Shown here: piece after piece, positions 24,986 through 33,810 of the stretch | Position numbering within the stretch: the stretch's first letter is position 1 | Layout of the letters: each line of letters opens with the position of its first letter | Assembly: GCA_003225075.1 (NCBI GenBank) | Contig: QIAP01000033.1 | Span: 1-33,810 of the forward strand | Origin: Acidobacteriota bacterium | GTDB taxonomy: Bacteria > Acidobacteriota > Terriglobia > Terriglobales > Acidobacteriaceae | DNA: 33,810 nt | Reading direction: 5' to 3' | Position numbers and translations under genes: made by a program | The notes under the pieces: generated by a model | Seen by the model: the letters and a program-made list of their open reading frames with translations, nothing else | Told to the model about the DNA's origin: nothing | Database searches by the model: none

Positions 24986-25003
24986 CTACTCACTCTACTC
25001 ACT
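24986..25003. repeat. Tandem duplication of a 9-bp unit at the PIG-L gene end
   Basis: CTACTCACT occurs twice head to tail, at 24986-24994 and 24995-25003, covering the PIG-L stop codon. It is most likely a slippage product with no functional effect. Confidence 0.5.
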
Positions 25004-27827
25004 GACCACTTCCCTCATGTCCCGCGCTCAACAGATTCACATACAGCCGAATCGCCCCCGGCACTCCCGCCGGTAACTGCCGGAAAAACGCGTATCCCGC
25101 ATAGATGTACGTGCCCTTGCCATACTGCGCCCGAAGCAGTCCACCCTGCTGCGGTTGTTCTCCCGGATCATGAGACGCCAGCAGCGGCTTGAAATGACCA
25201 TCCCACTGGTCCATGAAATACAAACCGCGCTCCTGCACCCAACCATCGAAGTCCCGCGGCGTGATCGCATTCGGAAAATGAAAGACACTATCCTCGGGCG
25301 CCAGAATTTCCACCGGCGCCTCTTCCACCGAAACCCGCGCCCGGCTCAGTTGTGCGGGATACGGAGTGAAGCGCCCGCCATTAAAATCTCCCACGCCGGT
25401 GTTGTACTGCGCAATCAATGTTCCACCCGCCGACACGAAATCCAGCAGCCGCTTATTGTTCGCGGCAACCTCTTTATGGGTGTCATACGCGCGGATTCCC
25501 AGCACGATGGTTCCATAGCGGCTCAAGTCCTCGTTGCCCAGCTTCTCCGCTGGAATCAGCGCCACGTTCATCCCTAGCTGGCTAAGTACTGTAGGAATGT
25601 CGTCGCCAGCCCCCATGACGTAGCCCACTTTTAATCCAGCAGGGACTTTCACATCTACAATGCTCACCCGCTGAATTGCCGGCTGATAGTAATAAAAGGC
25701 ATCGAGATCCTCGCGCGTGACGACGGTATAGCCTTCGCTGTACGTCGAGCCGCCTGCGTCAAGAACTGCCCGCATCTCTGCCCGGCCTTCTTTCAAACCT
25801 GCGGGAAATACTTTGAACTGAAACTCCTGTTTCTCACCGCGCTGATGAAATTCCACCGGCAACTGAGCAGGCTCGACACGCCAGTTCGGCGGAACTTCCA
25901 GGTGTAAGGTTCCCTTTGCAGGCGCCGAAAGGTTATAGCTCACGCCAACCTTCACGTTGCATCCCGGATCGCCCTCCACTCGGATAGTCTGAGTGCCCGG
26001 TTCCAGCATGACAGAAAATGCGGGAGCCACCGCCAGGGTCCGCCTTTGCTCGTGCCCAGTTTCATCAAGGAATGGAACTGTGACTGGAATGGATATGCGG
26101 CCGCCCTCCGTTGAGCCACGCTTTATCTCATGGCCAAGAAGATTCAAGCCGGCCGCCTTTGCAACCATTAAGTACTCGAGGCTGACGTGTAGCAAAGCGG
26201 GTTGGAAGGGAAGCGTCGCGTACCGCGGATCATCCACCGTGTTGACGCTTTCTGTTTCCGGTTCCCTGCGATGCCAGTAGGGACGGCTATAGCTCACTTT
26301 CGATGGCACCTGTAACAGGAAGTTAGCGTAATAATCTTCACGAGGCGAAATCGCGCCCGTTTGGCCTTTGTAAATGTTTTTAATCCATCCCGGAGGCGCT
26401 TCCATCGAGACGTTTTGCACTTCCATGGGAAACTTCGATCCGTTGTGAAACTTCGCGACCACCGTAAACTTTTGTGTGGGCGAAACGATCGTCAGAGCCC
26501 CTGGTTCAGGTGGAATGCCTGCCCCCGGACCCTTGGTCGCTACGACGTCCGCTCTTAACGAAGCGTTCAGCGCCAGGTTCACCGCCACTTCACACTGCTG
26601 TTGCTTGTCGCGAAGAATAGTCAGCAGATCCGATTTAGCTGGCTCAATAAGTTGGCTGTGTTCCAATCGGTCCGTTACATCGTCAAGTAATCGCAATGCC
26701 ACCAAGAGCGGCGTGGCAGCGCGACTCGGATCTTTGTCGATGCTTGCGTCTGCCTGATTGACCTCTTTCGCGATCTCCGCCAGCGCTGGCCGCAAAAACG
26801 GGACTTTCGCTTCCTCTGCGCCGAGCCTCGACGCCAACCCCGGCAAACTGGTATCAATCCCGTCAAAGAAATCCTTCTCATCTCCGTCTTTGTCGGTCGT
26901 ACGCGGCAGCACCGACTCCACCAGTTTGTAGTAAGTAAAGCGATCGCCCGGTTCCACCGACCATCCACCCGCGCCCTGCGATAGCTGGTGTTTCAGACCT
27001 TGCATGGCGAACTGCACGTACGACATACCTAGCTGCGGATCCTGCTGCCCCGTATTCATCTTCACCGTGTAATTTTCCGCAGGACACGTACTCGCCCCAA
27101 ACCCGCATACGTTGCCTACATACAGTTTCTTAGCCTGCCACGGTTGCAATCCTTCTGCGACTTGTTCGGGAAAGCGCTTCGGATCGGCGGCCGCCCGAAA
27201 CGCCTCTTTCGTAAGCATTGCCGACGCCTGATGATGTCCATGTCCATCACGACTTGTCCCCGAAAATCGAGCCACCAGGACGTCCGGACGGGACGTCCGA
27301 ATCACCCGCACCATATCTCCCAGCGCCACGTCGTGGCCTTGCCATTTCTGAAACGTCTCTTCCGGGCTCTTGGAATAGCCAAAATCCGCCGCCCGAGTGA
27401 AGCGTTGCTCGACTCCGTAATAGCGGTCCGAGGCCAGCAGTTCCAGTGTTCGTACCACGCCCAGCACGTCAAACAAGTTGCTGCCAATTTTGTTCTGCCC
27501 ACCCTCGCCGCGGGTCAGCGTAAGCAGAGTCACGTTGACGCCTTTTCCTCTCGACTCTAGTGTCAACATCCCGCCATCTTCGTCATCCGGATGAGCCGTG
27601 GTTTGCAATAGCCGGGCGGTCGTTTTCAGGCGAAGCAACACCTGCTTCAGTCCCGGAACTCCTGAATCCTGGGGAAGCGGATCGACCGGGCTGACTTTAT
27701 CGCCGGCAGTCTGGGCTGTTCCCGATACCAGCAGGAGTGTCGCCAGAACAATGGCCAGCAGGGCTCGTACCGCAGCACACCGCCGCAAAAGCAGATACCA
27801 AATACCTCGTGGTTCAGAATTTGTCAT
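24999..27827 (-). CDS. Large exported PIG-L-family (LmbE-like) deacetylase
   Basis: The protein has 942 residues from the ATG at 27827; a TTG at 27863 in the same frame has a better AGGA site and is a possible start. A hydrophobic segment at about 22-40 is a signal peptide. Residues 70-300 form the PIG-L Zn-hydrolase: TAHPDDEDGG (H79, D81, D82) and DGHGHHQ (H196, H198, H199) supply zinc and catalytic residues. Residues 470-700 look like beta-sandwich modules, and the C-terminal 200 resemble a glutamine-amidotransferase-like flavodoxin fold (VLGIRAYDTH...GGTLIAQYNTG). Relatives deacetylate N-acetylglucosaminyl compounds; the acceptor is unknown. It leads the run to APC, MFS and DinB, 113 bp after the kinase gene. 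Confidence 0.88.
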   Translation of the reverse strand: MTNSEPRGIWYLLLRRCAAVRALLAIVLATLLLVSGTAQTAGDKVSPVDPLPQDSGVPGLKQVLLRLKTTARLLQTTAHPDDEDGGMLTLESRGKGVNVTLLTLTRGEGGQNKIGSNLFDVLGVVRTLELLASDRYYGVEQRFTRAADFGYSKSPEETFQKWQGHDVALGDMVRVIRTSRPDVLVARFSGTSRDGHGHHQASAMLTKEAFRAAADPKRFPEQVAEGLQPWQAKKLYVGNVCGFGASTCPAENYTVKMNTGQQDPQLGMSYVQFAMQGLKHQLSQGAGGWSVEPGDRFTYYKLVESVLPRTTDKDGDEKDFFDGIDTSLPGLASRLGAEEAKVPFLRPALAEIAKEVNQADASIDKDPSRAATPLLVALRLLDDVTDRLEHSQLIEPAKSDLLTILRDKQQQCEVAVNLALNASLRADVVATKGPGAGIPPEPGALTIVSPTQKFTVVAKFHNGSKFPMEVQNVSMEAPPGWIKNIYKGQTGAISPREDYYANFLLQVPSKVSYSRPYWHRREPETESVNTVDDPRYATLPFQPALLHVSLEYLMVAKAAGLNLLGHEIKRGSTEGGRISIPVTVPFLDETGHEQRRTLAVAPAFSVMLEPGTQTIRVEGDPGCNVKVGVSYNLSAPAKGTLHLEVPPNWRVEPAQLPVEFHQRGEKQEFQFKVFPAGLKEGRAEMRAVLDAGGSTYSEGYTVVTREDLDAFYYYQPAIQRVSIVDVKVPAGLKVGYVMGAGDDIPTVLSQLGMNVALIPAEKLGNEDLSRYGTIVLGIRAYDTHKEVAANNKRLLDFVSAGGTLIAQYNTGVGDFNGGRFTPYPAQLSRARVSVEEAPVEILAPEDSVFHFPNAITPRDFDGWVQERGLYFMDQWDGHFKPLLASHDPGEQPQQGGLLRAQYGKGTYIYAGYAFFRQLPAGVPGAIRLYVNLLSAGHEGSGQ

Positions 27828-27940
27828 TTCAGGTGAGATGGTTTTCTTCGGAATAGGCAGCAAAATGTTTCCTGGTCGTGTGGTCTATGATTGGACTACT
27901 TTTCGGCCCAAGCGTTAGCACAACTTCAGCCCGGACCTAT

Positions 27941-30364
27941 TCAGTGGAGCGCCGCATTTTGTGACGCCACAAACTTCCTCTGGCACTCGCTGGCGGCGGA
28001 AACCACTTGGTCAAATTCTACGTCCCCCCGCAGCTTCGCCAACATCGGATCCGTCTGTAACGCGCTATAGGCGCAGTAATTCTGCGCCACCGCCCGTCGC
28101 AGGAACTTCAATGCTTCTGATCTCTTACCGCAATAAGCCAAAATTGTTCCTTGATAATACTTCAGTTCGGGATCACGCTCCGGCAGCAGATTGGTTTCGG
28201 CCAGCGTTGCCAGTCTGTCGGTCTCCCCGCTGGGACGGTTATCCAGGCAGGCTCGCAGGAACTCTCGCATCCATGTGGGATTATCCGTCATCCGCTGCAA
28301 GGCCACGCGCGCCTCTTGTACCTTGCCCGCCCGCAATAGCACAGCCACTGTCACAGCATTGGACAACTCGGAGTTCGCATCCAAACGCAGGTATTCCAGG
28401 GAGCGCTGATTCTTGCCGGCTTCCATGAATGCAAAAGCACAAGAGCGGAAGATGAAGTTTCCGGGATCGATGCCTGTGGCGATGTCGCACTCGCGCTGTG
28501 CTTCGTCCAGCTTGCCTGCATAGCGCAGCACAAACGACAGAGAAAAATGCGCCATTGCATTCTCCGGACGTCGCCGCACCAGGTCCATCGCGGCTTTATA
28601 AGCCTTCGTCAATTCCCCATGCTCCACGTGATTCTGCAATAGATAACCCGCCGCGGAGACGCGGCTGGGCTCGAGTGCCAACGCATGTTCATATGCGGCG
28701 TCGGATTTCTGGTAAGAGTCTTCTCCGCCGCCGGCGTAAACCGCGTCGAAATAATAGCGGAGTCCTAACGCTTCCCAGGCCGGCGCATACGTAGGATCGA
28801 GCTTGACGGCTTGTTCCAACATCGCAATCGCATCTTTATTAGGCCCCGGGTCATGAGACACGGCCAGGCTGCGCAAATAGAGGTCGTAAGCTTGCTGGTT
28901 CACCGGGTAAGTACTGGTATCCAGCGCTCCTCCCGCGGCTCCCAGCGCCGGCAGCAAACCTTCGCGAACCTTGGTGGCAAGGTCGGCTTGCAGGCCGATC
29001 AAATCGTTCGCCGCCGCATTAACAGTCGTTTGCCACAGCAGCCTGTTGTCTTTTACTTCGATGTCCTCCAGGGTCACAATCAGCTTGTCGCCCTCGCGCA
29101 GAAAATGACCGGTGAGGACGTTTGAAACGTGCAGCTCTCGTCCGACCTTCTGCGGGTCAACATCTCCTCCCGCGTATTTCTGGGTGGTAGTCGTCGGACG
29201 AATTTCCAGATACCGGGTGTAGGTAAGCGCGTTCGCGATCTCATCTGCCAACGCGAAACGAAGATACTCGCTGCTCGGATCGTGACTCATGTTGCGCAGT
29301 GGCAACACCGCAATTGTGTTCCGGCTGGCAGTTGCCGCGCTTCCCGCCGAACGGTGCTTGAGCCACCACGCTCCCACCGCCGCCAGCACCATGAGAAGGA
29401 CCGCCGTCACCCCCAGCAGAAGATACATCTGAAGCCGGCTCGAACGCTGGAAAGTGCTGGTGACCACATGCAGCCGCGAACCTTCTTGGGCTCCCGTTTT
29501 TACCAATCCGGACTCGGTCTCTTTCTTCAGCTTCTGCAAATCTGCTTTGATTTCGGCGGCACTCTGATACCGCTTAACGCGGTCCTTCTCCATGGCCTTG
29601 CCGATGATGCCCTCAAGGTCCTTCGGCAGATTCGGGTTAATCATTCTCGGTGCCGGAGGCTTCTGGTGCAGCACCGCATCCAGCGTGGTCACTACGTTTT
29701 TTCCGGTAAATGGTTTTTTACCGGTCGCCATCTCATACAGCACTACACCAAACGAAAAAATGTCGCTCCGCGGGTCGAGGCTGTCGCTGCGTGCCTGCTC
29801 CGGGGACATGTACACGGCAGTGCCCGGAATCACCCCTACCGCAGTCAGAGAATCTTCGATTGGAGTGTCGGTCTCGGTTCCCACCGATTTGTCGTGCGCC
29901 AGCTTGGCCAGCCCGAAGTCCAGAATCTTTGCCTGTCCGTGTTTCGTCAGAAAAATATTCGCAGGCTTAATGTCACGGTGGACGATGCCTTTGGCGTGTG
30001 AAGCCATCAGCGCGTCTGCCGTCTGGATTGCAATTTCGAGGAGTTGATCGAGGTCTATCGCCTGCCCTCGCATGCGATCCCTCAGGCTTTCCCCCTCGAG
30101 CTTCTCCATCACAATGAACGGGTGCCCGTTGTTGTCCTGGACGTCGTGAATAATGCAGATGTTGGGATGGTTCAATTGCGACGCAGCCCGGGCTTCGCGC
30201 TCGAAACGGTCAAGCGACTTGCGATCTCCAATGAGATTTTCGGGGATGAACTTTAAAGCGACGCGGCGTCCCAGGCGAGTGTCTTCAGCCTCATACACAA
30301 CTCCCATACCACCGCCGCCCAATTTCCCAACAATGCGATAGTGGGAGATCGTCTGGCCAATCAT
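27941..30364 (-). CDS. Receptor-type Ser/Thr protein kinase with TPR sensor region
   Basis: The protein has 807 residues, ATG at 30364 with AGGAG 11 nt upstream. Residues 9-275 form a Hanks-type kinase: glycine loop GKLGGGGMG (13-21), K38, HRDIKPAN (D131), DFG (149-151) and MSPEQ (186-190); all key residues are present. A basic stretch, then one membrane helix (313-335). The outer part begins with [20 protein letters not shown], as in FlgO/adenylate-cyclase-associated domains, followed by TPR repeats from about 480 to 780. This architecture is very common in Acidobacteriota. It would phosphorylate cytosolic targets in response to outer signals. The neighbouring exported PIG-L operon is a possible but unproven target. 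Confidence 0.92.
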   Translation of the reverse strand: MIGQTISHYRIVGKLGGGGMGVVYEAEDTRLGRRVALKFIPENLIGDRKSLDRFEREARAASQLNHPNICIIHDVQDNNGHPFIVMEKLEGESLRDRMRGQAIDLDQLLEIAIQTADALMASHAKGIVHRDIKPANIFLTKHGQAKILDFGLAKLAHDKSVGTETDTPIEDSLTAVGVIPGTAVYMSPEQARSDSLDPRSDIFSFGVVLYEMATGKKPFTGKNVVTTLDAVLHQKPPAPRMINPNLPKDLEGIIGKAMEKDRVKRYQSAAEIKADLQKLKKETESGLVKTGAQEGSRLHVVTSTFQRSSRLQMYLLLGVTAVLLMVLAAVGAWWLKHRSAGSAATASRNTIAVLPLRNMSHDPSSEYLRFALADEIANALTYTRYLEIRPTTTTQKYAGGDVDPQKVGRELHVSNVLTGHFLREGDKLIVTLEDIEVKDNRLLWQTTVNAAANDLIGLQADLATKVREGLLPALGAAGGALDTSTYPVNQQAYDLYLRSLAVSHDPGPNKDAIAMLEQAVKLDPTYAPAWEALGLRYYFDAVYAGGGEDSYQKSDAAYEHALALEPSRVSAAGYLLQNHVEHGELTKAYKAAMDLVRRRPENAMAHFSLSFVLRYAGKLDEAQRECDIATGIDPGNFIFRSCAFAFMEAGKNQRSLEYLRLDANSELSNAVTVAVLLRAGKVQEARVALQRMTDNPTWMREFLRACLDNRPSGETDRLATLAETNLLPERDPELKYYQGTILAYCGKRSEALKFLRRAVAQNYCAYSALQTDPMLAKLRGDVEFDQVVSAASECQRKFVASQNAALH

Positions 30365-30443
30365 GGACCGACCACTCCTGTCGGCGGCTATGTTAGGCCC
30401 CGTCCATTTGTCAGGTCAACCTATAGATTAGGGCGCGATGTAG

Positions 30444-30461
30444 GCGGGCGTCCCCGCCCGT
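30444..30461. other. GC-rich hairpin between the ATP-grasp and kinase genes
   Basis: CGGGCG (30445-30450) and CGCCCG (30455-30460) pair around a TCCC loop, with a G-T pair outside. No T-tract follows on either strand, so it is not a standard terminator; it may be a repeat unit or attenuate transcription out of the ATP-grasp gene. The rest of the 154-bp gap shows nothing clear. Confidence 0.4.
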
Positions 30462-30518
30462 GCCACCCTCGCCGTGCTACGTTGCTCCACCTGGCGCAAT
30501 CCTGAGCTGGCGCAAAGA

Positions 30519-31709
30519 TTATTCTTCCAAATACAGTCCCGCCGACGACCCCACCCATTCCATGTTCCGGTTGTGATCCACGCCCATCATCAACCCACGC
30601 CCCATCCGCAAAATCGTCAATACCGGAAGAAGCTCATCCACCCAGACATACATCACGCGAACTTCCACCTTCGTTCCCCCGAACGGAGTCTCGATCACCG
30701 GTTCAAAGTGCAACCGCTCTTGCAGGATGTACTGCGATCTTCTGTCAGCAGGAACTGCGTCAATATCCTTTTTCGTAGGCGCAATAATCACCCCCAGACC
30801 GGCGAACGAGTACAGCGGCTTCAAAGCGTAGTTCTCCAGATCCTCCGGAATGTGATCCAGCTTGTCGAGAAACCACGTCTTCGGTACCGACTCATGTCGA
30901 AGGTAGGGGATGGAATACTTGCTGATACGAAAATACCAGTTCGGATGTCCCGCCCATTCCACCTCCAACTCATCCCGCAAATCGAATCCCAGCTTGACTC
31001 CCTTCCGCTCCAATTCATCAACAATCGCCCGGTTGTAAATTCGTCGGATCGGCACCCGCTTGCCCTTGCTCTCATAAAACAGCTGCTTGCCTTTCTCCTT
31101 TATTTCTGTGATGCATACAGTTTTGATCCCGAGCATCTTCTCCGTAAGCAAAAAGTCCGGCAGCGTCTTCTGATCCATGGGATCGATTTCCATTAGCACC
31201 ACATTCTCCGGATCGTGATCGCCCACAATCGCCTGCCGCAGAAGACTGACATATGCAGTCTCCTCCAATCCGCTCAGCAGGTACCTCAAGCGGCGGTCTA
31301 ACCCGAACACATCAATGTAAGTCTGGGCGAGTACATTTTGATACGCGTACAGGGAAGGGAAGGCCTGTAACTCAACTAGCTTAGGTCGCAGTTCTCCTTG
31401 TTTATCCCGTACCAGGCCGAAGTCCACCTGGATAAACATGGGATGGGCCGTCTCGCCCGGCACCCTGAACTCCGCGGGGATAGACTCGCTGGAGATCGCC
31501 CGGTACTCAGAACTGTCCACCAACTGGTGAATCAATTCCTTGCCGTAGCCCGACATCTGATCGATTAGCGGCTTGGGCAGAAAACAGGGAGTTTCTGAAA
31601 GCCGGAACTTAATCGGCACGCCGCAACGCTTCTCCATCCGTTTCAGAAGCGCCTGATACTTTTCTGACTTGTAATTAGCGTTGAACTGCCGTCGCAGGCT
31701 GGGAATCAT
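30519..31709 (-). CDS. ATP-grasp-like protein, probable carboxylate-amine/amide ligase
   Basis: The protein has 396 residues, ATG at 31709. I know no characterised name. The C-terminal 110 residues carry ATP-grasp-like features: KPLYSFAGLGV (297-307, Lys plus small glycine loop), YILQERLHFEPV (327-338, hinge with acidic residue), KVEVRVMYVW (347-356) and MGVDHNRNMEWVGSS (375-389, Asp/Asn metal ligands). The middle part (VQVDFGLVRD-like at 94-102, KLVELQAFPSLYAYQ at 110-124) looks substrate-binding. No signal peptide. It lies 141 bp after the M29-like peptidase and follows a GCS2 ligase in the same direction, suggesting a second ligation step in a peptide-like pathway. Instead of a Shine-Dalgarno, a CA-repeat precedes the start. 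Confidence 0.6.
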   Translation of the reverse strand: MIPSLRRQFNANYKSEKYQALLKRMEKRCGVPIKFRLSETPCFLPKPLIDQMSGYGKELIHQLVDSSEYRAISSESIPAEFRVPGETAHPMFIQVDFGLVRDKQGELRPKLVELQAFPSLYAYQNVLAQTYIDVFGLDRRLRYLLSGLEETAYVSLLRQAIVGDHDPENVVLMEIDPMDQKTLPDFLLTEKMLGIKTVCITEIKEKGKQLFYESKGKRVPIRRIYNRAIVDELERKGVKLGFDLRDELEVEWAGHPNWYFRISKYSIPYLRHESVPKTWFLDKLDHIPEDLENYALKPLYSFAGLGVIIAPTKKDIDAVPADRRSQYILQERLHFEPVIETPFGGTKVEVRVMYVWVDELLPVLTILRMGRGLMMGVDHNRNMEWVGSSAGLYLEE

Positions 31710-31713
31710 GAGA

Positions 31714-31732
31714 CTGTGTGTGTATGTGTGTG
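31714..31732. repeat. GT/CA dinucleotide tract in the ATP-grasp gene leader
   Basis: On the coding (minus) strand an almost pure CA repeat with one TA interruption lies 5 to 23 nt upstream of the ATG, where a ribosome-binding site is expected. Dinucleotide tracts can change length by slippage. Confidence 0.6.
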
Positions 31733-31850
31733 GAGCGGACCTGCCCTGAGTGTAATCGAAGGGGCCTCGCCCGCTGCTTCTATGACTCCCCGCAGAGCCT
31801 TCGTAGCGTCCGCGACAGAGTCTGCCCTCATCGAAGCCGAACAGTGCCTC

Positions 31851-32924
31851 TTAAGCCTCGATTAAGAACTTGCCCCCTCGCATGATCTGCTCGCCATCCA
31901 CCCAGATATCGAAATTCCTCCCCACCACATCAATGTGCGTGGAGGAATACCACTCCGCTCCAGTATGTGCGCCATATGGATTGCCGAAGGCGATGTGGAC
32001 TCCAGGATATTTCTCATCCTGCAGAATCTGCCCAATCACATCCTTCAACTCAATATTGGTTCCAATCGCGAATTCTCCCACCAGGTCGCTATTCTCATCG
32101 GTATGGGTGTAGCGCCAGAAATCGGCTTCCAGTTCGCGATTATCCGAATGGGCTTCCGTAAGCCGGTTACCCTTTATATGAATGGTCAGCGGATTCTCCC
32201 GCAGGCTGCCGAACTTTGCGCACAGGTAGTCTCCCACCACGCCATCGATCACAAACGTTCCGTTCACTTCGCCGGGAGTAGTAAAGACTTCGCCGCCCGG
32301 CAGGTTCCCCCATTTTTCGGGACTGATAATGCCGCTGGTCTTCAGCCAGCGATAATTCGGATTCAGATCGGCCACCAGATCAGTGCCCGCGGAAGTCTTG
32401 GCGCGAATCTGCTTCGCTCTGCGCACCGTATCCACCACTTTCGCGCTGATGCGGTCCACTTTCAGAAAATCCGCCCGCATGCCTTCCATCATGATTTGCC
32501 GGTTGATGTTCACCATGTGCGCATGCCGGATTCTGCGCCGGTTGACTACGTCTGTGATCTCCATGCGGGACTGCAATTCATTCGCCTGCGCCTGCACCGC
32601 AAAGACGCTCACCTGGCTGGTTTCCAGATCATCCAGAATCTCCTGCGGCACCCTCGTCAGCGGACGTGGCGCCAGATCCTCCAGCACCCATGCTTTGTAG
32701 CTCGCGCCCACCTGCTCCAGTTCATGCGCTATAGCGGCAGCAATTTCCCTGGTGACTTCATCAGTGATGATGCACACCTTTTCGCCGGACGCCACTCGCA
32801 GGCAAACATTCACCGCATTGCGCGCCCCCGGAATGAGTTCAGGATCAAATGAGATTGTGTTCAGCTGACGGCTGCCGTGACTGATGCTGGTTTGACTATT
32901 GGTACTGCCGATTTGAATATTCAA
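31851..32924 (-). CDS. M29-like (thermophilic aminopeptidase family) metallopeptidase
   Basis: The protein has 357 residues from a TTG at 32924 that directly follows the TAA of the GCS2 gene; no ATG lies near the conserved start (FDPELIPGARNAVNVCLRV at 26-43), so a non-ATG start is needed. The family's N-terminal domain precedes a C-terminal metal region: GEFAIGTNIELKDVIGQIL, HIAFGNPYGAHTGAEW and SSTHIDVV, carrying Glu, His and HxD ligands typical of the cobalt/zinc peptidases in this group. It would remove N-terminal residues from small peptides in the cytosol. Adjacency with no gap indicates coupled translation with the ligase, pointing to a product- or precursor-trimming role. Confidence 0.78.
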   Translation of the reverse strand: MNIQIGSTNSQTSISHGSRQLNTISFDPELIPGARNAVNVCLRVASGEKVCIITDEVTREIAAAIAHELEQVGASYKAWVLEDLAPRPLTRVPQEILDDLETSQVSVFAVQAQANELQSRMEITDVVNRRRIRHAHMVNINRQIMMEGMRADFLKVDRISAKVVDTVRRAKQIRAKTSAGTDLVADLNPNYRWLKTSGIISPEKWGNLPGGEVFTTPGEVNGTFVIDGVVGDYLCAKFGSLRENPLTIHIKGNRLTEAHSDNRELEADFWRYTHTDENSDLVGEFAIGTNIELKDVIGQILQDEKYPGVHIAFGNPYGAHTGAEWYSSTHIDVVGRNFDIWVDGEQIMRGGKFLIEA

Positions 32925-33810
32925 TTACCCTGCTTTTTGTTCGGAAACGGTGGCGGCAGTTGTTTCGCCCAGGCCCACTTCCGTTTCCTCGATAATATAG
33001 TCCACTACTTTCTTCAGATCGTTGGTTTCCCGGAACACGCGAAGCTGCCGGTCCGCCCCCGATCCCATTTCCAGAATCTTCCGGATGTAACCAATCTCCT
33101 CGCGTGAATCGAGTTCATCCACCACGTCATCCACGAATTCCAGATACTCCTGGATCAAATCGCGCGCTGCAACCTCTTTCTGCTTGCCAAAATCGATCAT
33201 CTTTCCGTTCAATCCATAGCGCGCGGCTCGCCATTTGTTTTCCATGATGAGCGCCCGCCGGTACAGCCGGAACCCCTGGTTGGCGGAGTGCAACTTGTAG
33301 AGCTTCGCAATCGTGGCCTGAATGAGCGCCGCCAGCGCGATGGTTTCGTCCACCCGCATGGGAATATCGCACACCCTGAATTCCAATGTATTGAAGAACG
33401 GATGCGGCCGGATATCCCACCAGATTTTCTTGGCGTTATCAATACACCCCGTCTTGATCAGCAACTTGATGAAATTCTCGTATTCTCCCCAGCTTGGAAA
33501 GTAATCGGGAATGTTAGTGCGCGGGAATTTGTCGAATACTTTACAACGATACGAATGCAGCCCGGTATTCATCCCCAGCCAGAAAGGGGAGTTCGTAGAA
33601 AGCGCCAGAATGTGTGGCAGGAAATACCGTGCATGATTCATCAGGTGAATTGCCGTCTCGCGATCCTCCACTCCAATATGCACGTGCAGCCCGAAGATCA
33701 AATTGGCCCGCGCCACCAGTTGCAAATCTTCCACAATATTCTTGTACCGCTCGTCAGCCGTAATCTCCTGCATCCGCCAATCTGCGAACGGATGTGTCGC
33801 CGCCGATGCC
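32925..33810 (-). CDS. GCS2-family glutamate-cysteine ligase / carboxylate-amine ligase, C-terminal part
   Basis: The frame is open to the right window edge; 295 codons are visible and the N terminus is outside. The first visible residues, ASAATHPFADWR, precede QEITADERYKNIVEDLQLVARANLIFGLHVHIGVEDRE, characteristic of the YbdK/GCS2 group; HVHIGV with its two His lies in the active site. Later NTLEFRVCDIPMRVDETIALAALIQA and ENKWRAARYGL match the C-terminal part of the fold. The family joins the gamma-carboxylate of glutamate, or another carboxylate, to an amine using ATP; not all members make gamma-glutamylcysteine. It heads the three-gene run with the peptidase and ATP-grasp protein. Confidence 0.88.
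   Translation of the reverse strand, partial: ASAATHPFADWRMQEITADERYKNIVEDLQLVARANLIFGLHVHIGVEDRETAIHLMNHARYFLPHILALSTNSPFWLGMNTGLHSYRCKVFDKFPRTNIPDYFPSWGEYENFIKLLIKTGCIDNAKKIWWDIRPHPFFNTLEFRVCDIPMRVDETIALAALIQATIAKLYKLHSANQGFRLYRRALIMENKWRAARYGLNGKMIDFGKQKEVAARDLIQEYLEFVDDVVDELDSREEIGYIRKILEMGSGADRQLRVFRETNDLKKVVDYIIEETEVGLGETTAATVSEQKAG

Noticed and set aside
21580-27827. PIG-L plus DinB as bacillithiol synthesis and S-transfer genes
   Set aside because: The PIG-L protein is about 940 residues and exported, unlike compact cytosolic BshB, and the DinB protein has a signal peptide. No bshA or bshC is in the window.
30444-30461. GC-rich hairpin as a Rho-independent terminator
   Set aside because: No T-tract follows on either strand.
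1-33810. Global reassignment of TGA to Trp or Gly
   Set aside because: TGA is the terminal stop of several complete genes here (second receptor, AhpD-like gene, amidohydrolase, kinase, PIG-L), and all other long genes are uninterrupted with TGG for Trp.

Overview
The window looks like a chromosomal segment from an Acidobacteriota bacterium, probably class Terriglobia and Koribacter/Sulfotelmatobacter-like. This is inferred from family content: two Oar-like TonB-dependent receptors with N-terminal carboxypeptidase-regulatory domains, a receptor kinase fused to TPRs, a secreted DinB protein and a very large secreted PIG-L deacetylase. No rRNA, tRNA, CRISPR array, insertion sequence or phage gene was recognised. 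TGA is used as an ordinary stop by many genes here, so the code is the standard bacterial one.

Layout. (1) 1-2607: the first 16 codons of a HAD hydrolase (minus, cut by the window edge), a secreted TPR protein (minus) and a divergent LacI-type regulator. (2) 2608-6744: a promoter with an operator-like palindrome, the first Oar-like receptor, its terminator, and a 490-bp convergent spacer holding a G-quadruplex motif and a 138-bp inverted-repeat element. (3) 6745-10232, minus: a Gfo/Idh/MocA oxidoreductase, then the pair ilvE - cystathionine gamma-synthase/lyase-like enzyme. (4) 10371-21079, plus: an atypical SDR, the second Oar-like receptor, and a tight run of an AhpD-like protein with an in-frame TGA, an aminotransferase, an amidohydrolase, a cupin, threonine synthase and homoserine kinase. 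(5) 21116-30364, minus: a small unknown protein, secreted DinB, MFS exporter, APC permease, PIG-L deacetylase and receptor Ser/Thr kinase. (6) 30519-33810, minus: an ATP-grasp-like protein, an M29-like aminopeptidase and a GCS2-type carboxylate-amine ligase (cut by the right edge).

The most notable observation is at 15066-15635. A carboxymuconolactone decarboxylase/AhpD-family gene is interrupted by one in-frame TGA exactly where the second Cys of the catalytic CxxC should be (E70, C82, TGA85, H89 reproduce the AhpD spacing), and homology continues in the same frame. Twenty nucleotides separate the TGA from the GG-starting loop of a 12-bp bulged hairpin, as in a bacterial SECIS. I read it as a selenoprotein that conventional annotation would split into two fragments. 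It overlaps the stop of a TonB receptor and leads an enzyme operon, which suggests an uptake-plus-processing module with a redox step.

Other points of interest are the ligase / peptidase / ATP-grasp cluster at the right end, which may make or recycle an unknown amide-linked metabolite, and matching in-frame losses of about 35-40 residues in the neighbouring LacI regulator and first Oar receptor.
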